From assembly GCF_000215105.1 (NCBI RefSeq), contig NC_015588.1:1364001-1428000 (forward strand): a stretch of 64,000 nt of DNA, given 5' to 3'. The translations under genes were made by a program, and so were the position numbers. Origin of the DNA: Isoptericola variabilis 225. GTDB lineage: Bacteria; Actinomycetota; Actinomycetes; Actinomycetales; Cellulomonadaceae. A model generated the notes under the pieces. It saw nothing but the letters and a program-made list of their open reading frames with translations, made no database searches and was not told where the DNA came from. Positions 54,779-63,580 of the stretch are shown here, one piece after another (the first letter of the stretch is position 1; each line of letters starts with the position of its first letter).

Positions 54779-54930
54779 CGCGGCGTGTGAAGACGCTGTG
54801 TGCGGACCGGGGCCGCGCCGTGCCCGGCATGTCGTCCGGCGAGCCGTCCGCTACCGTGGTCACTCACGGCGACGGACGCTCCCGGTCCGTGCGACGGGGC
54901 CAGAACCTGCAACGGCAACGAGGTGACACG

Positions 54931-55542
54931 ATGGCACTCCTGACTGCAGAGGACATCCTCAACAAGAAGTTCTCGGCGACGAAGTTCCGCGAGGGCTACG
55001 ACGTGGAGGAGGTCGACGACTTCCTCGACGAGGTCGTCCGCACCCTCACGGCGGTCCAGGAGGAGAACGACGACCTGCGCTCGAAGCTCGCCGCGGCCGA
55101 GCGTCGCGTCGCGGAGCTGTCGCGCTCCGACGCCGCGCAGCAGTCGCAGCAGGCCCCGGTGGCCGCCGCGGCGCCCGTGGCCGCGGCCAAGACGCACGCC
55201 GAGCCCGAGTCGGCGACGGGCATGCTGCAGCTCGCCCAGAAGCTCCACGACGACTACGTCCGCTCCGGCCAGGAGGAGGGCGACCGGCTCATCGCCGAGG
55301 CGAAGGCCGAGGGCGCCCGCATCGTGCGCGAAGCCGAGGAGACCAGCCACCGCACGCTGTCGCAGCTCGAGCAGGAGCGCTCGCTCCTCGAGCGCAAGAT
55401 CGACGAGCTGCGCCTGTTCGAGCGGGACTACCGCACCAGGCTCAAGAGCTTCCTGCAGAACCTGCTCGGCGACCTCGACGCGCGCGGCTCGGCCCTGCCG
55501 CCGCGGCAGAACGCCGCCGCCGGACGACCCTCGGAGCTCTGA
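54931..55542 (+). CDS. divIVA: Polar growth protein DivIVA (Wag31-like)
   Basis: DivIVA binds curved membrane at poles and septa and directs polar cell-wall growth. The 203-residue product has the membrane-binding domain (LLTAEDILNKKFSATKFREG, YDVEEVDDFLDEVVRTL), a first coiled coil, an Ala/Gln-rich linker (residues 65-95) and a second coiled coil (QEEGDRLIAEAKAEGARIV) ending RLKSFLQNLLG. Length is shorter than mycobacterial Wag31. ATG 54931 fits the family start. TACCGT at 54852-54857 is a possible -10. A long hairpin follows. Confidence 0.95.
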   Translation: MALLTAEDILNKKFSATKFREGYDVEEVDDFLDEVVRTLTAVQEENDDLRSKLAAAERRVAELSRSDAAQQSQQAPVAAAAPVAAAKTHAEPESATGMLQLAQKLHDDYVRSGQEEGDRLIAEAKAEGARIVREAEETSHRTLSQLEQERSLLERKIDELRLFERDYRTRLKSFLQNLLGDLDARGSALPPRQNAAAGRPSEL

Positions 55543-55582
55543 GGCGCCGCCTCGCGCCGCGGGCCCGCCCCGACGCACGCCG

Positions 55583-55642
55583 GGAACCGGCTCACACACC
55601 AGCACGCGCCGCACGGCGCGTGCTGTTGTGAGAGCCGGTTCC
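55583..55642. terminator. Long nested hairpin between divIVA and the DksA-like gene
   Basis: GGAACCGGCTCAC (55583-55595) pairs with GTGAGAGCCGGTTCC (55628-55642) with a 2-base bulge. Inside, AGCACGCGCC (55601-55610) and GGCGCGTGCT (55615-55624) form a perfect 10-bp stem with a 4-base loop. It probably ends divIVA transcription; its right arm overlaps the next promoter. Confidence 0.8.
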
Positions 55643-55654
55643 TGCATTTACGCT
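55626..55654 (+). promoter_or_regulatory. Promoter of the DksA-like gene
   Basis: TTGTGA (55626-55631), exactly 17 bases, then TACGCT (55649-55654) is a good sigma-70-type promoter. The -35 and half of the spacer lie in the right arm of the upstream hairpin. A leader of about 34 bases with GAAGGG precedes the ATG at 55695. Confidence 0.7.
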
Positions 55655-55694
55655 GCGGTGACCCACCACGAGGGACCCGACCGGAAGGGCACCG

Positions 55695-56156
55695 ATGGCC
55701 AAGCTCTCCACCACCACGCGGGCGGCGTTGCGCGAGCAGTTCCCCAACCTTGCGCGGGACGTCGCGACGTTCCCCGTGCGCGAGGGCGAGGACCCGTGGA
55801 CCCTCGAGGAGGTCGAGGAGCTGGCCGCATTCCTGCTCGAGGACAAGGCCCGGCTCGAGGCCGAGCTCGCCCAGGCCGACCAGGACCTGTCCGACCTCCT
55901 GCGCAACTCGGGCGACGGCGCGGGCGACGACCAGGCCGACTACGGCTCGAGCGCGCTCGAGCGCGAGCAGGAGCTCACGCTCGTCAACAACATGCGCGAC
56001 CTCCTCGCCCAGACGACGCACGCGATCGAGAGGATCCGCGGCGGCACGTACGCAACGTGCGAGATGACGGGCCTGCCGATCGGCAAGGCCCGGCTCCAGG
56101 CGTTCCCGCGCGCCACGCTGTCGGTCGAGGCCAAGGCGCGCGAAGAACGGCGCTGA
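55695..56156 (+). CDS. TraR/DksA-family protein with degenerate zinc finger
   Basis: This 153-residue protein is a DksA-like coiled-coil (about residues 35-105: EEVEELAAFLLEDKARLEAE, ALEREQELTLVNNMRDLL) followed by the TraR/DksA finger region TCEMTGLPIGKARLQAFPRA. Only one of the four zinc-binding cysteines remains, so the finger probably folds without zinc, as in some cysteine-poor DksA relatives. DksA-type proteins bind the RNA polymerase secondary channel; that role is inferred. It has its own promoter and lies just before lspA. Confidence 0.85.
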   Translation: MAKLSTTTRAALREQFPNLARDVATFPVREGEDPWTLEEVEELAAFLLEDKARLEAELAQADQDLSDLLRNSGDGAGDDQADYGSSALEREQELTLVNNMRDLLAQTTHAIERIRGGTYATCEMTGLPIGKARLQAFPRATLSVEAKAREERR

Positions 56157-56199
56157 GCAGGTCCTGACGGCGAGCGCCCGCCGCATAGACTGGCGGGCG

Positions 56200-56805
56200 A
56201 TGTCTACCCCCGAACACGGCGCCGGCGCGTCCGAGCTGCCCTCCGAGCCCGCACCCGACCTCGAGCGACCCGCCGCCGGACCGGTCCGCACGGGGCTGGC
56301 GAGGTGGGTCTTCGCGCTCGCAGCCGTCGTCCTCGTGGCCGACCAGCTCACCAAGTGGTGGGCGCTGTCCACGCTCTCCGACGGCGAGCGGGTCCCGCTC
56401 GTCGGCGACCTCCTCGGCCTGCGCCTCGTGTTCAACCCCGGTGCCGCGTTCTCGATCGCGACCGGCATGACGTGGGTGCTCACGATCATCGTCGTCGCGG
56501 TGGTCGTGGTCATCCTGCGGGCGGTGCGCCGCATCGGCTCCCGCGGCTGGACGGTCGCGCTCGGCCTGCTGCTCGGCGGCGCGCTCGGCAACCTCGGCGA
56601 CCGGCTCTTCCGCGACCCGGGCTTCGCGCAGGGGCACGTGGTCGACATGATCGACTACGGCGTCTTCGTGGGGAACGTCGCGGACATCGCGATCGTCGCC
56701 GCCGCGATCCTCGTCGCGCTGCTCGGCCTGCGCGGCTTCGGTCTCGACGGCCGCCGCGAGCACGAGCAGCAGGAGCGCGCCACGCCGGACGCCGAGGAGG
56801 CCTGA
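56200..56805 (+). CDS. lspA: Lipoprotein signal peptidase
   Basis: LspA is the membrane aspartyl protease that removes lipoprotein signal peptides, for example that of the GluB-like lipoprotein. The 201-residue product has four membrane helices, VADQLTKWWAL, VFNPGAAFSIA, and the two catalytic Asp in GNLGDRLF and NVADIAIV. A polar N-terminus of about 30 residues and an acidic tail flank the core. The ATG follows TAGACT (56186-56191) by eight bases. rluD-like and DUF1232 genes follow closely. Confidence 0.95.
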   Translation: MSTPEHGAGASELPSEPAPDLERPAAGPVRTGLARWVFALAAVVLVADQLTKWWALSTLSDGERVPLVGDLLGLRLVFNPGAAFSIATGMTWVLTIIVVAVVVVILRAVRRIGSRGWTVALGLLLGGALGNLGDRLFRDPGFAQGHVVDMIDYGVFVGNVADIAIVAAAILVALLGLRGFGLDGRREHEQQERATPDAEEA

Positions 56806-56808
56806 GCC

Positions 56809-57738
56809 GTGGCGCTGCGGACCCTGCCCGTGCCCGACGGGCTCGCGGGCGAGCGCGTCGACGCCGCGCTCGCGCGGATGCTCGGCTTCTCGCGCACCCA
56901 GGCGGCCGAGCTCGCGGCGTCGGGCGCGGTCCGCCTCGACGGGCGCGAGGTCGGCAAGTCCGACCGGCTCACGCCCGGCGGCTGGCTCGAGGTCGACGTG
57001 CCCGAGCCTCGCACCGAGCCGGCCGTGGTCGCCGAGCCCGTGCCCGGCATGACGATCGCGTACGAGGACGACGACGTCGTCGTGGTCGACAAGCCCGTCG
57101 GCGTCGCCGCGCACCCCTCCCCGGGGTGGACCGGCCCCACGGTCGTGGGGGCGCTCGCGGCCGCCGGCTACCGTGTGTCGACCTCGGGCGCGGCCGAGCG
57201 CCAGGGCATCGTGCACCGGCTCGACGTGGGCACGTCGGGGCTCATGGTCGTGGCCAAGAGCGAGGCCGCGTACTCGGGCCTCAAGCGCGCGTTCAAGGAG
57301 CGCACGCCCGAGAAGGTCTACCACGCGCTCGCCCAGGGCCACCCCGAGCCCACGACGGGCACGATCGACGCGCCGATCGGTCGCCACCCCACGGCCGACT
57401 ACAAGTTCGCGGTGGTCGCGGACGGCAAGCCCTCGGTCACGCACTACGAGGTGCTCGAGATGCTGCCCGCGGCGTCGCTCGTCGAGGTCCACCTCGAGAC
57501 GGGCCGCACGCACCAGATCCGCGTCCACTTCGCGGCGCTGCGCCACCCGCTCGTCGGCGACCTCACCTACGGGGCGGACCCTGTGCTCGCGTCGCGCGTG
57601 GGGCTCGAGCGGCAGTGGCTGCACGCCGTCCGGCTCGGCTTCGAGCACCCGCTGTCGGGACGGTGGGTCGAGGTCGCGAGCGAGTACCCGCAGGACCTGG
57701 CGCGCGCGCTCGAGGTCGTCCGCGGTGCCTACGCGTGA
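56809..57738 (+). CDS. rluD: RluA-family pseudouridine synthase (RluD-like)
   Basis: RluD-type enzymes make pseudouridines in 23S rRNA helix 69. The 309-residue product has an N-terminal S4 domain ([22 protein letters not shown]) and the RluA catalytic domain, with Asp139 in [17 protein letters not shown], then [10 protein letters not shown] and [18 protein letters not shown]. It starts 3 bases after the lspA stop, an order (lspA-rluD) common in many bacteria. The exact uridine target is inferred. Confidence 0.92.
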   Translation: MALRTLPVPDGLAGERVDAALARMLGFSRTQAAELAASGAVRLDGREVGKSDRLTPGGWLEVDVPEPRTEPAVVAEPVPGMTIAYEDDDVVVVDKPVGVAAHPSPGWTGPTVVGALAAAGYRVSTSGAAERQGIVHRLDVGTSGLMVVAKSEAAYSGLKRAFKERTPEKVYHALAQGHPEPTTGTIDAPIGRHPTADYKFAVVADGKPSVTHYEVLEMLPAASLVEVHLETGRTHQIRVHFAALRHPLVGDLTYGADPVLASRVGLERQWLHAVRLGFEHPLSGRWVEVASEYPQDLARALEVVRGAYA

Positions 57739-57754
57739 GCTGGTACGCCCTGCC

Positions 57755-58150
57755 GTGGTGGGCGGACGCGCGCTCGCCGTCGCGGCCGCCCTGCTCCTGA
57801 CGTGGCTCGCGCTGCTCGTCGCGGTGCTCGTCCTGCGGTCCGGCACGGACGCGCTGCGCGACGGCGTGCGGCTGCTGCCCGACGTCCTGCGCCTCGTGCG
57901 CCGGCTCGCGGCGGACCGCTCGCTGCCTCGCGGCGTGCGCGTCCGGCTCGGGCTCCTGCTCGCGTACCTGGCGATGCCGTTCGACGTCGTCCCCGACGTC
58001 GTGCCGGTGCTCGGTTGGGCCGACGACGTGGTCGTCGTCGTGCTCGTGCTGCGGTCCGTGGTGCGCCGCGCCGGGGTCGACGCCGTGCGCCTGCACTGGC
58101 CCGGAACGGACGACGGGTTCGCGGTCCTGACCCGGCTCGCGGGCCTGTGA
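57755..58150 (+). CDS. DUF1232 (YkvA-like) membrane protein
   Basis: This 131-residue protein has one N-terminal membrane helix (about residues 9-28) and the DUF1232 core VRLGLLLAYLAMPFDVVPDVVPVLGWADD, which is hydrophobic with the conserved P-x-D-x-V/I-PD pattern. Function is unknown. The start is uncertain: GTG 57755 and GTG 57758 are the first in-frame starts after rluD, and neither has a clear ribosome site. It probably belongs to the lspA-rluD transcript. Confidence 0.75.
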   Translation: MVGGRALAVAAALLLTWLALLVAVLVLRSGTDALRDGVRLLPDVLRLVRRLAADRSLPRGVRVRLGLLLAYLAMPFDVVPDVVPVLGWADDVVVVVLVLRSVVRRAGVDAVRLHWPGTDDGFAVLTRLAGL

Positions 58151-58207
58151 GGAGTGCCCCGGCGGGGCGGCTCCGCAGTGTCGGACGCGGCTCCTAGACT
58201 CGGGGTC

Positions 58208-61200
58208 ATGCCCGACGCCGCACCCCCCGCACCCGCGCAGAGCGCGCAGAAGAGCGACGACTTCGTCCACCTCCACGTGCACACCGAGTACTCGATGCTC
58301 GACGGCGCGGCGCGGCTGCCGGAGCTCTTCGCCGAGGTGCAGCGCCTCGGCCAGAAGGCGATCGCGATCACCGACCACGGCTACCTGTTCGGCGCCTTCG
58401 ACTTCTGGAGCACGGCGCAGAAGTTCGACGTCAAGCCGATCATCGGCGTCGAGGCGTACGTGACGCCGGGCACGAGTCGGCACGACCGCACCAAGGTCCT
58501 GTGGGGCGAGGCGTCGCAGCGGCGCGACGACGTCTCGGCCGGTGGCGCATACACGCACATGACGCTGTGGGCCAAGGACAACCCGGGCATGCACAACCTG
58601 TTCCGGGCGTCGTCGCTCGCGTCGCTCGACGGCCAGATGGGCAAGTGGCCCCGCATGGACCGCGAGCTGCTCGAGACCTACCACGAGGGCCTCATGGCGA
58701 CCACGGGCTGCCCCTCGGGCGAGGTCCAGACGCGCATCCGGCTCGGGCAGTGGGACGAGGCCGTGCGGGCGGCCGGCGAGCTGCAGGACATCTTCGGCAA
58801 GGAGAACTACTTCGTCGAGCTCATGGACCACGGGATCGAGATCGAGACCCGGGTCACCAAGGACCTCCTGCGCCTCGCCGAGGCCATCGGGGCACCGCTC
58901 GTCGCGACCAACGACCTGCATTACACCAAGCGCGAGGACGCCCACTCCCACGAGGTCCTGCTCGCCGTGAACTCGGGCTCGTCGCTCGACGAGCCCACGT
59001 ACGACCAGGGCGGCAACCGCTTCGCGTTCAGCGGCGACACCTACTACGTCCGTTCGGGCGCCGAGATGCGCCGGCTGTTCTCCGAGCTGCCCGAGGCGTG
59101 CGACAACACGCTCGCGATCGCCGAGCGCTGCGAGGTCTCGTTCGACACCGGCGCGAACTACATGCCCCGCTTCCCGGTCCCGGACGGCGAGGACGAGATC
59201 AGCTGGTTCGTCAAGGAGGTCGAGCGCGGGCTGCACCGCCGGTACCCGCAGGGGATCCCGGACGCGGTGCGCAAGCAGGCCACGTACGAGACCGAGGTCA
59301 TCATCCAGATGGGCTTCCCGGGGTACTTCCTCGTGGTCGCCGACTTCATCAACTGGGCCAAGGAGCAGGGCATCCGCGTCGGGCCGGGCCGCGGCTCGGC
59401 CGCCGGCTCGATGGTCGCGTACGTCATGGGCATCACCGAGCTCGACCCGCTCGAGCACGGGCTCATCTTCGAGCGGTTCCTCAACCCGGAGCGCGTCTCC
59501 ATGCCCGACGTCGACGTCGACTTCGACGAGCGCCGGCGCGCCGAGGTCATCCGGTACGTCACGGAGAAGTACGGCGACGACCGCGTGGCGATGATCGTCA
59601 CCTACGGCTCGATCAAGGCCAAGCAGGCGCTCAAGGACGCCTCGCGCGTGCTGGGCTTCCCGTTCGCGATGGGCGAGAAGCTCACCAAGGCCATGCCGCC
59701 CGCGGTCATGGGCAAGGACATCCCCCTGTCCGGCATCTTCGACCCGCAGCACCCGCGCTACCCCGAGGCCGCGGAGTTCCGCCAGGTCCACGACTCCGAC
59801 CCGGAGGCGCAGCGCGTCGTCGAGACGGCGCGCGGCATCGAGGGCCTCAAGCGGCAGTGGGGCGTGCACGCGGCCGGCGTCATCATGTCGAGCGAGCCGC
59901 TCATCGACATCATCCCGATCATGCGCCGCCCGCAGGACGGGGCGGTCATCACGCAGTTCGACTACCCGACGTCCGAGGGCCTCGGCCTCATCAAGATGGA
60001 CTTCCTCGGGCTGCGCAACCTCACGATCCTCGACGACGCGCTCGAGAACATCGTCAACAACGGCAAGGACCCGGTCGCGATCGAGCAGGTCGCGCTCGAC
60101 GACAAGGCCACCTACGAGCTGCTCGCGCGCGGCGACACGCTCGGCGTGTTCCAGCTCGACGGCGGGCCCATGCGCGCGCTGCTGCGGCAGATGCGACCGG
60201 ACAAGTTCGACGACCTGTCGGCCGTCATCGCGCTGTACCGGCCCGGCCCGATGGGCATGAACTCGCACGTGAACTACGCGCTGCGCAAGAACGGCCTGCA
60301 GACGATCGAGCCGATCCACCCCGAGCTCGCCGAGCCGCTCGCCGAGGTGCTCGACGAGACGTACGGCCTCATCGTCTACCAGGAGCAGGTGCAGCGCGCC
60401 GCGCAGATCCTCGCGGGGTACTCGCTCGGCCAGGCCGACCTGCTGCGCCGCGCCATGGGCAAGAAGAAGCCCGAGGTGCTCGCCAAGGAGTTCGTCAACT
60501 TCGAGGCGGGGTGCAAGGAGCGCGGGTACTCCGACGCCGCGATCAAGGCCGTGTGGGACACGCTCGTCCCGTTCGCCGGGTACGCGTTCAACAAGGCGCA
60601 CTCCGCGGGCTACGGGCTCGTCGCGTACTGGACCGCCTACCTCAAGGCGAACTACCCGACGGAGTACATGGCCGCGCTGCTGCAGAGCGTGCGCGACGAC
60701 AAGGACAAGATGGCGCTCTACCTCAACGAGTGCCGTCGCATGCACATCACGGTCCTGCCCCCGGACGTCAACGACTCCGCGGCCAAGTTCACCGCCGTCG
60801 GCTCGGACATCCGGTTCGGCCTCACCGCGATCCGCAACGTCGGCGCCAACGTCGTCGACGCGATCATCACCGCGCGGGAGACCAAGGGCGCCTTTACCTC
60901 GTTCCAGGACTTCCTCGACAAGGTGCCCGCGGTCGTGTGCAACAAGCGCACGATCGAGTCGCTCATCAAGGCCGGCGCGTTCGACTCGCTGGGGCACGCC
61001 CGGCGCGCGCTGCTAATCATCCACGAGCAGGCCGTCGACTCCGTCATCAGCGTCAAGCGCAAGGAGGCCGAGGGGCAGTTCGACCTCTTCGCCGACTTCG
61101 GCGGCGCCGCCGACGACGGCATGAACTTCTCGGTCGACGTGCCGGACCTGCCCGACTGGGACAAGAAGCAGCGGCTCGCGTTCGAGCGCGAGATGCTCGG

Positions 61201-61792
61201 CCTCTACGTCTCCGACCACCCGCTGTCCGGCCTCGAGCACGTGCTCGCGCGCGCGGCCGACACGTCGATCGCGACGCTCGTCGCCGACGAGGGCCGGCCT
61301 GACGGCTCGACCGTGACCGTCGCCGGGCTCATCACGTCGCTGCAGCGCAAGATGAGCAAGAACGGCAACCCGTGGGCGGCCGTCACGATCGAGGACCTCG
61401 AGGGCGCGGTCGAGGTGATGTTCTTCGGCGAGACGTACCTGGCGTACTCGACGATCCTCGCCGAGGACCAGGTGATCACGCTCAAGGGCCGCGTGCGCCG
61501 CCGCGACGACCAGATGCAGCTCCAGGCCATGGAGGTGTCGCTGCCCGACACGTCGGCCGTCGCGGACACGCCCGTGCTCGTCACGGTGCCGCACACCCGG
61601 TGCGTCGAGCCCGTCATGGTGCGGCTGCGAGAGGTGCTCGCGACCCACCCCGGCCCGGCCGAGGTGCACGTGAGCGTGGCGGAGCCGGGCAAGCGCACCG
61701 TGGTGCGCGCCGGTGACGGCCTGCGCGTCGAGAAGTCGCCCGCCCTGTTCGGCGACCTCAAGGCGCTGCTCGGGCCGGCCTGCCTCTCGTGA
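58208..61792 (+). CDS. dnaE: DNA polymerase III alpha subunit
   Basis: This is the replicative polymerase, 1194 residues. It has the N-terminal PHP domain (FVHLHVHTEYSMLDGAARL, AITDHGYLFGAF), the palm with catalytic Asp in MPDVDVDFDERR (about residue 433), IVTYGSIKAKQALKDASRV, the helix-hairpin-helix region and a C-terminal OB domain (VTVAGLITSLQRKMSKNG, GAVEVMFFGETY). Length and layout fit DnaE1 rather than the shorter DnaE2. ATG 58208 follows TAGACT (58195-58200) by seven bases. It overlaps a NUDIX gene by GTGA. Confidence 0.97.
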   Translation: MPDAAPPAPAQSAQKSDDFVHLHVHTEYSMLDGAARLPELFAEVQRLGQKAIAITDHGYLFGAFDFWSTAQKFDVKPIIGVEAYVTPGTSRHDRTKVLWGEASQRRDDVSAGGAYTHMTLWAKDNPGMHNLFRASSLASLDGQMGKWPRMDRELLETYHEGLMATTGCPSGEVQTRIRLGQWDEAVRAAGELQDIFGKENYFVELMDHGIEIETRVTKDLLRLAEAIGAPLVATNDLHYTKREDAHSHEVLLAVNSGSSLDEPTYDQGGNRFAFSGDTYYVRSGAEMRRLFSELPEACDNTLAIAERCEVSFDTGANYMPRFPVPDGEDEISWFVKEVERGLHRRYPQGIPDAVRKQATYETEVIIQMGFPGYFLVVADFINWAKEQGIRVGPGRGSAAGSMVAYVMGITELDPLEHGLIFERFLNPERVSMPDVDVDFDERRRAEVIRYVTEKYGDDRVAMIVTYGSIKAKQALKDASRVLGFPFAMGEKLTKAMPPAVMGKDIPLSGIFDPQHPRYPEAAEFRQVHDSDPEAQRVVETARGIEGLKRQWGVHAAGVIMSSEPLIDIIPIMRRPQDGAVITQFDYPTSEGLGLIKMDFLGLRNLTILDDALENIVNNGKDPVAIEQVALDDKATYELLARGDTLGVFQLDGGPMRALLRQMRPDKFDDLSAVIALYRPGPMGMNSHVNYALRKNGLQTIEPIHPELAEPLAEVLDETYGLIVYQEQVQRAAQILAGYSLGQADLLRRAMGKKKPEVLAKEFVNFEAGCKERGYSDAAIKAVWDTLVPFAGYAFNKAHSAGYGLVAYWTAYLKANYPTEYMAALLQSVRDDKDKMALYLNECRRMHITVLPPDVNDSAAKFTAVGSDIRFGLTAIRNVGANVVDAIITARETKGAFTSFQDFLDKVPAVVCNKRTIESLIKAGAFDSLGHARRALLIIHEQAVDSVISVKRKEAEGQFDLFADFGGAADDGMNFSVDVPDLPDWDKKQRLAFEREMLGLYVSDHPLSGLEHVLARAADTSIATLVADEGRPDGSTVTVAGLITSLQRKMSKNGNPWAAVTIEDLEGAVEVMFFGETYLAYSTILAEDQVITLKGRVRRRDDQMQLQAMEVSLPDTSAVADTPVLVTVPHTRCVEPVMVRLREVLATHPGPAEVHVSVAEPGKRTVVRAGDGLRVEKSPALFGDLKALLGPACLS

Positions 61793-62292
61793 GCGGTCGG
61801 CGGTCGGCGACCTGGGACGACGGCTCGGCGGAGCACCGGTTCCGGGTCGTTCCGGCGGCGTACGTCTACCTGCGTCGCGAGGGCCGCGTCCTGCTCCAGC
61901 GGCGCGCCGGGACGGGCTTCATGGACGGCCACTGGGCGGCGGTCGCCGGCCACGTCGAGCCGGGGGAGTCGGTCGTGGCCGCGGCGGTGCGCGAGGCGCG
62001 CGAGGAGCTCGGCGTCGTCGTGCGGCCGGAGGACCTGCGCCCGCTCACGACCATGCACCGCGGGATGCCCGGCGGTCCGGCGCTCGAGCAGCGGGTCGAC
62101 TTCTTCTTCGAGGCCGTGCGCTGGCAGGGCGAGCCCGCGCTGCGCGAGGCCAAGGCCGACGACCTGGGCTGGTTCCCGTTCGTCGCGCTGCCCGACCCGG
62201 TGGTGCCGCACGAGCTGGTCGTGCTGCGCGCGATCCAGGACGGGCACGTGCCGCCGATCCTCGCGTACGGGTTCGGGTCGCCCGGTCAGTGA
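61789..62292 (+). CDS. NUDIX hydrolase
   Basis: This 167-residue NUDIX protein hydrolyses nucleoside-diphosphate-linked compounds; its substrate is not predictable. The NUDIX box is complete: GHVEPGESVVAAAVREAREELGV, with both catalytic Glu in REAREELG. The sequence FRVVPAAYVYLRREGRVLLQ opens the fold. GTG 61789 overlaps the dnaE stop by four bases, so it is translated with dnaE, which would suit a nucleotide-pool or housekeeping role. Its 3' end overlaps the convergent DUF899 gene by 7 bases. Confidence 0.9.
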   Translation: MSGRRSATWDDGSAEHRFRVVPAAYVYLRREGRVLLQRRAGTGFMDGHWAAVAGHVEPGESVVAAAVREAREELGVVVRPEDLRPLTTMHRGMPGGPALEQRVDFFFEAVRWQGEPALREAKADDLGWFPFVALPDPVVPHELVVLRAIQDGHVPPILAYGFGSPGQ

Positions 62293-63034
62293 TGGTGGTG
62301 GGGCGTCACCGCCCCCGCGGGTGCGGCACCGGGGCGCGTCCACTGCGGCACCGGCCGGCCGTCGGCCTTCCACCAGGTCCCGGTGGGGTGCCGGGGCCAC
62401 CCCTCGGGCGAGTCCTCCCACTCCTCCTGGCGCCCGTAGACCGTCATGTCGAGCAGCTGTGCCTGCGCCATGACGGCCTCGACGCCGCGGTACGTCGTCT
62501 CGTTCGTGAGGAAGACCCGGTCGCCGACGCGCAGGTAGAACGACAGGAGCCCGCGGTCGTCGGACAGGCCGCCGCCGACCGCCTCGTCCGTGACGCCGAG
62601 CATCGAGTACCACGGCACGGTGTACCCCATGAACTCGACGTAGGGAGCGACCTCGTCCCACGGTCCCTCGCAGAAGACCGCGAAGCTCACGCCGCGGTGA
62701 TGGAGGTAGACCGCGTCCTGCAGGCTCCAGATGCTCGCCGTGCAGCCCTCGCACTGCCCCTCGATCCCGGCCCCGGGGTGCCACATGTGCTTGTACGCGA
62801 CGAGCTGGTCGCGTCCCTCGAACACGTCGAGGAAGGAGACGGGGCCGTCTGGCCCGACGAGCGTCGCTCCGGCGTCGACCTCGGTCATCGGCAGGCGGCG
62901 CCGGGCCGCCGCGATCGCGTTGCCCTCGCGGGTGTGGGCCTTCTCACGCGCAGCGCCTCCCGCGTGCGCTGCCAGGCCTCGCGGTCGACGACGGGCGGGA
63001 CCGCGCGGGCGGTGTCGTGGTGCAACGTGGTCAT
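62286..63034 (-). pseudogene. DUF899-family gene with a frameshift
   Basis: The family start MTTLHHDTARAVPPVVDREA is encoded from ATG 63034 with GAGGAGG upstream, reaching REALRV near 62946. The rest, EKAHTREGNAIAAARRRLPM and onward to HHHH, lies in another frame down to 62286. A single missing base near 62943-62950 would rejoin the halves into a protein of about 249 residues. DUF899 proteins are thioredoxin-like, with Cys in GQCEGCTASIW here; function unknown. It may be a true frameshift mutation or a sequencing error in the GC-rich run. Confidence 0.8.
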
Positions 63035-63142
63035 GGCGGCCTCCTCGTCCGGGCGCACGGCACGTCCCGTGCCGACATCCGTCCGACTGCGGGGGGTGCC
63101 CAGGAGTCATCGGTCGCCCGGGCGCGCACGTAGGCTCGCCCC

Positions 63143-63547
63143 GTGATCCGCCTCAACCCCGAGCAGCTCGTCTTCGTCACCGAGCGACACCTGGCCACGC
63201 TCACGACGCTGCGCGCCGACGGCTCGCCGCACGTGGTTCCCGTGGCGTTCACCTGGGACGCCGACGCGGGCCTGCTGCGGATCACGACGAAGCGCGGCTC
63301 GGTCAAGGCCGCGAACGCGCGCCGACGGCTCCCCGACGGGTCGCCCCCGCGCGCGGCCGTGTGCCAGGTCGAGGGCGGCCGGTGGCTCACGCTCGAGGGC
63401 ACGATCGAGGTCAGCGAGGACCCCGACGAGGTGGCCGACGCCGTCGCGCGCTACGCCCGGCGGTACCGCCAGCTCGAGCACGACCCCGAGCGCGTCGTGC
63501 TGCGCCTCACGCCCGACCGCGTCATGGCGTCGGCGTACATGGCGTGA
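63143..63547 (+). CDS. F420/FMN-type oxidoreductase of the PPOX split-barrel family
   Basis: This 134-residue split-barrel protein resembles actinobacterial PPOX-class enzymes that use F420 or FMN. Landmarks are FVTERHLATLTTLRADGSPHVVPVAFTWD, ITTKRGSVKAANARRR, CQVEGGRWLTLEGTIEV and ARRYRQLEHDPERVVL. The cofactor-binding Lys/Arg set cannot be assigned from sequence alone. The GTG start follows TAGGCT (63131-63136) by six bases. It is divergent from the DUF899 gene. Confidence 0.85.
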   Translation: MIRLNPEQLVFVTERHLATLTTLRADGSPHVVPVAFTWDADAGLLRITTKRGSVKAANARRRLPDGSPPRAAVCQVEGGRWLTLEGTIEVSEDPDEVADAVARYARRYRQLEHDPERVVLRLTPDRVMASAYMA

Positions 63548-63580
63548 AGCGCCCACGGCACGAGCCGCCGGGCCGATCCC

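Noticed and set aside
57735..57800. Small frame beginning GTGAGCTGGTAC after the rluD-like gene
   Set aside because: Only about 21 codons, overlapping the DUF1232 gene, with no family resemblance.
57563..60997. Minus-strand open frame of 1144 codons opposite dnaE
   Set aside because: Low-complexity Arg/Val/Glu/Asp sequence mirrors dnaE codon bias; no start signal or motif.
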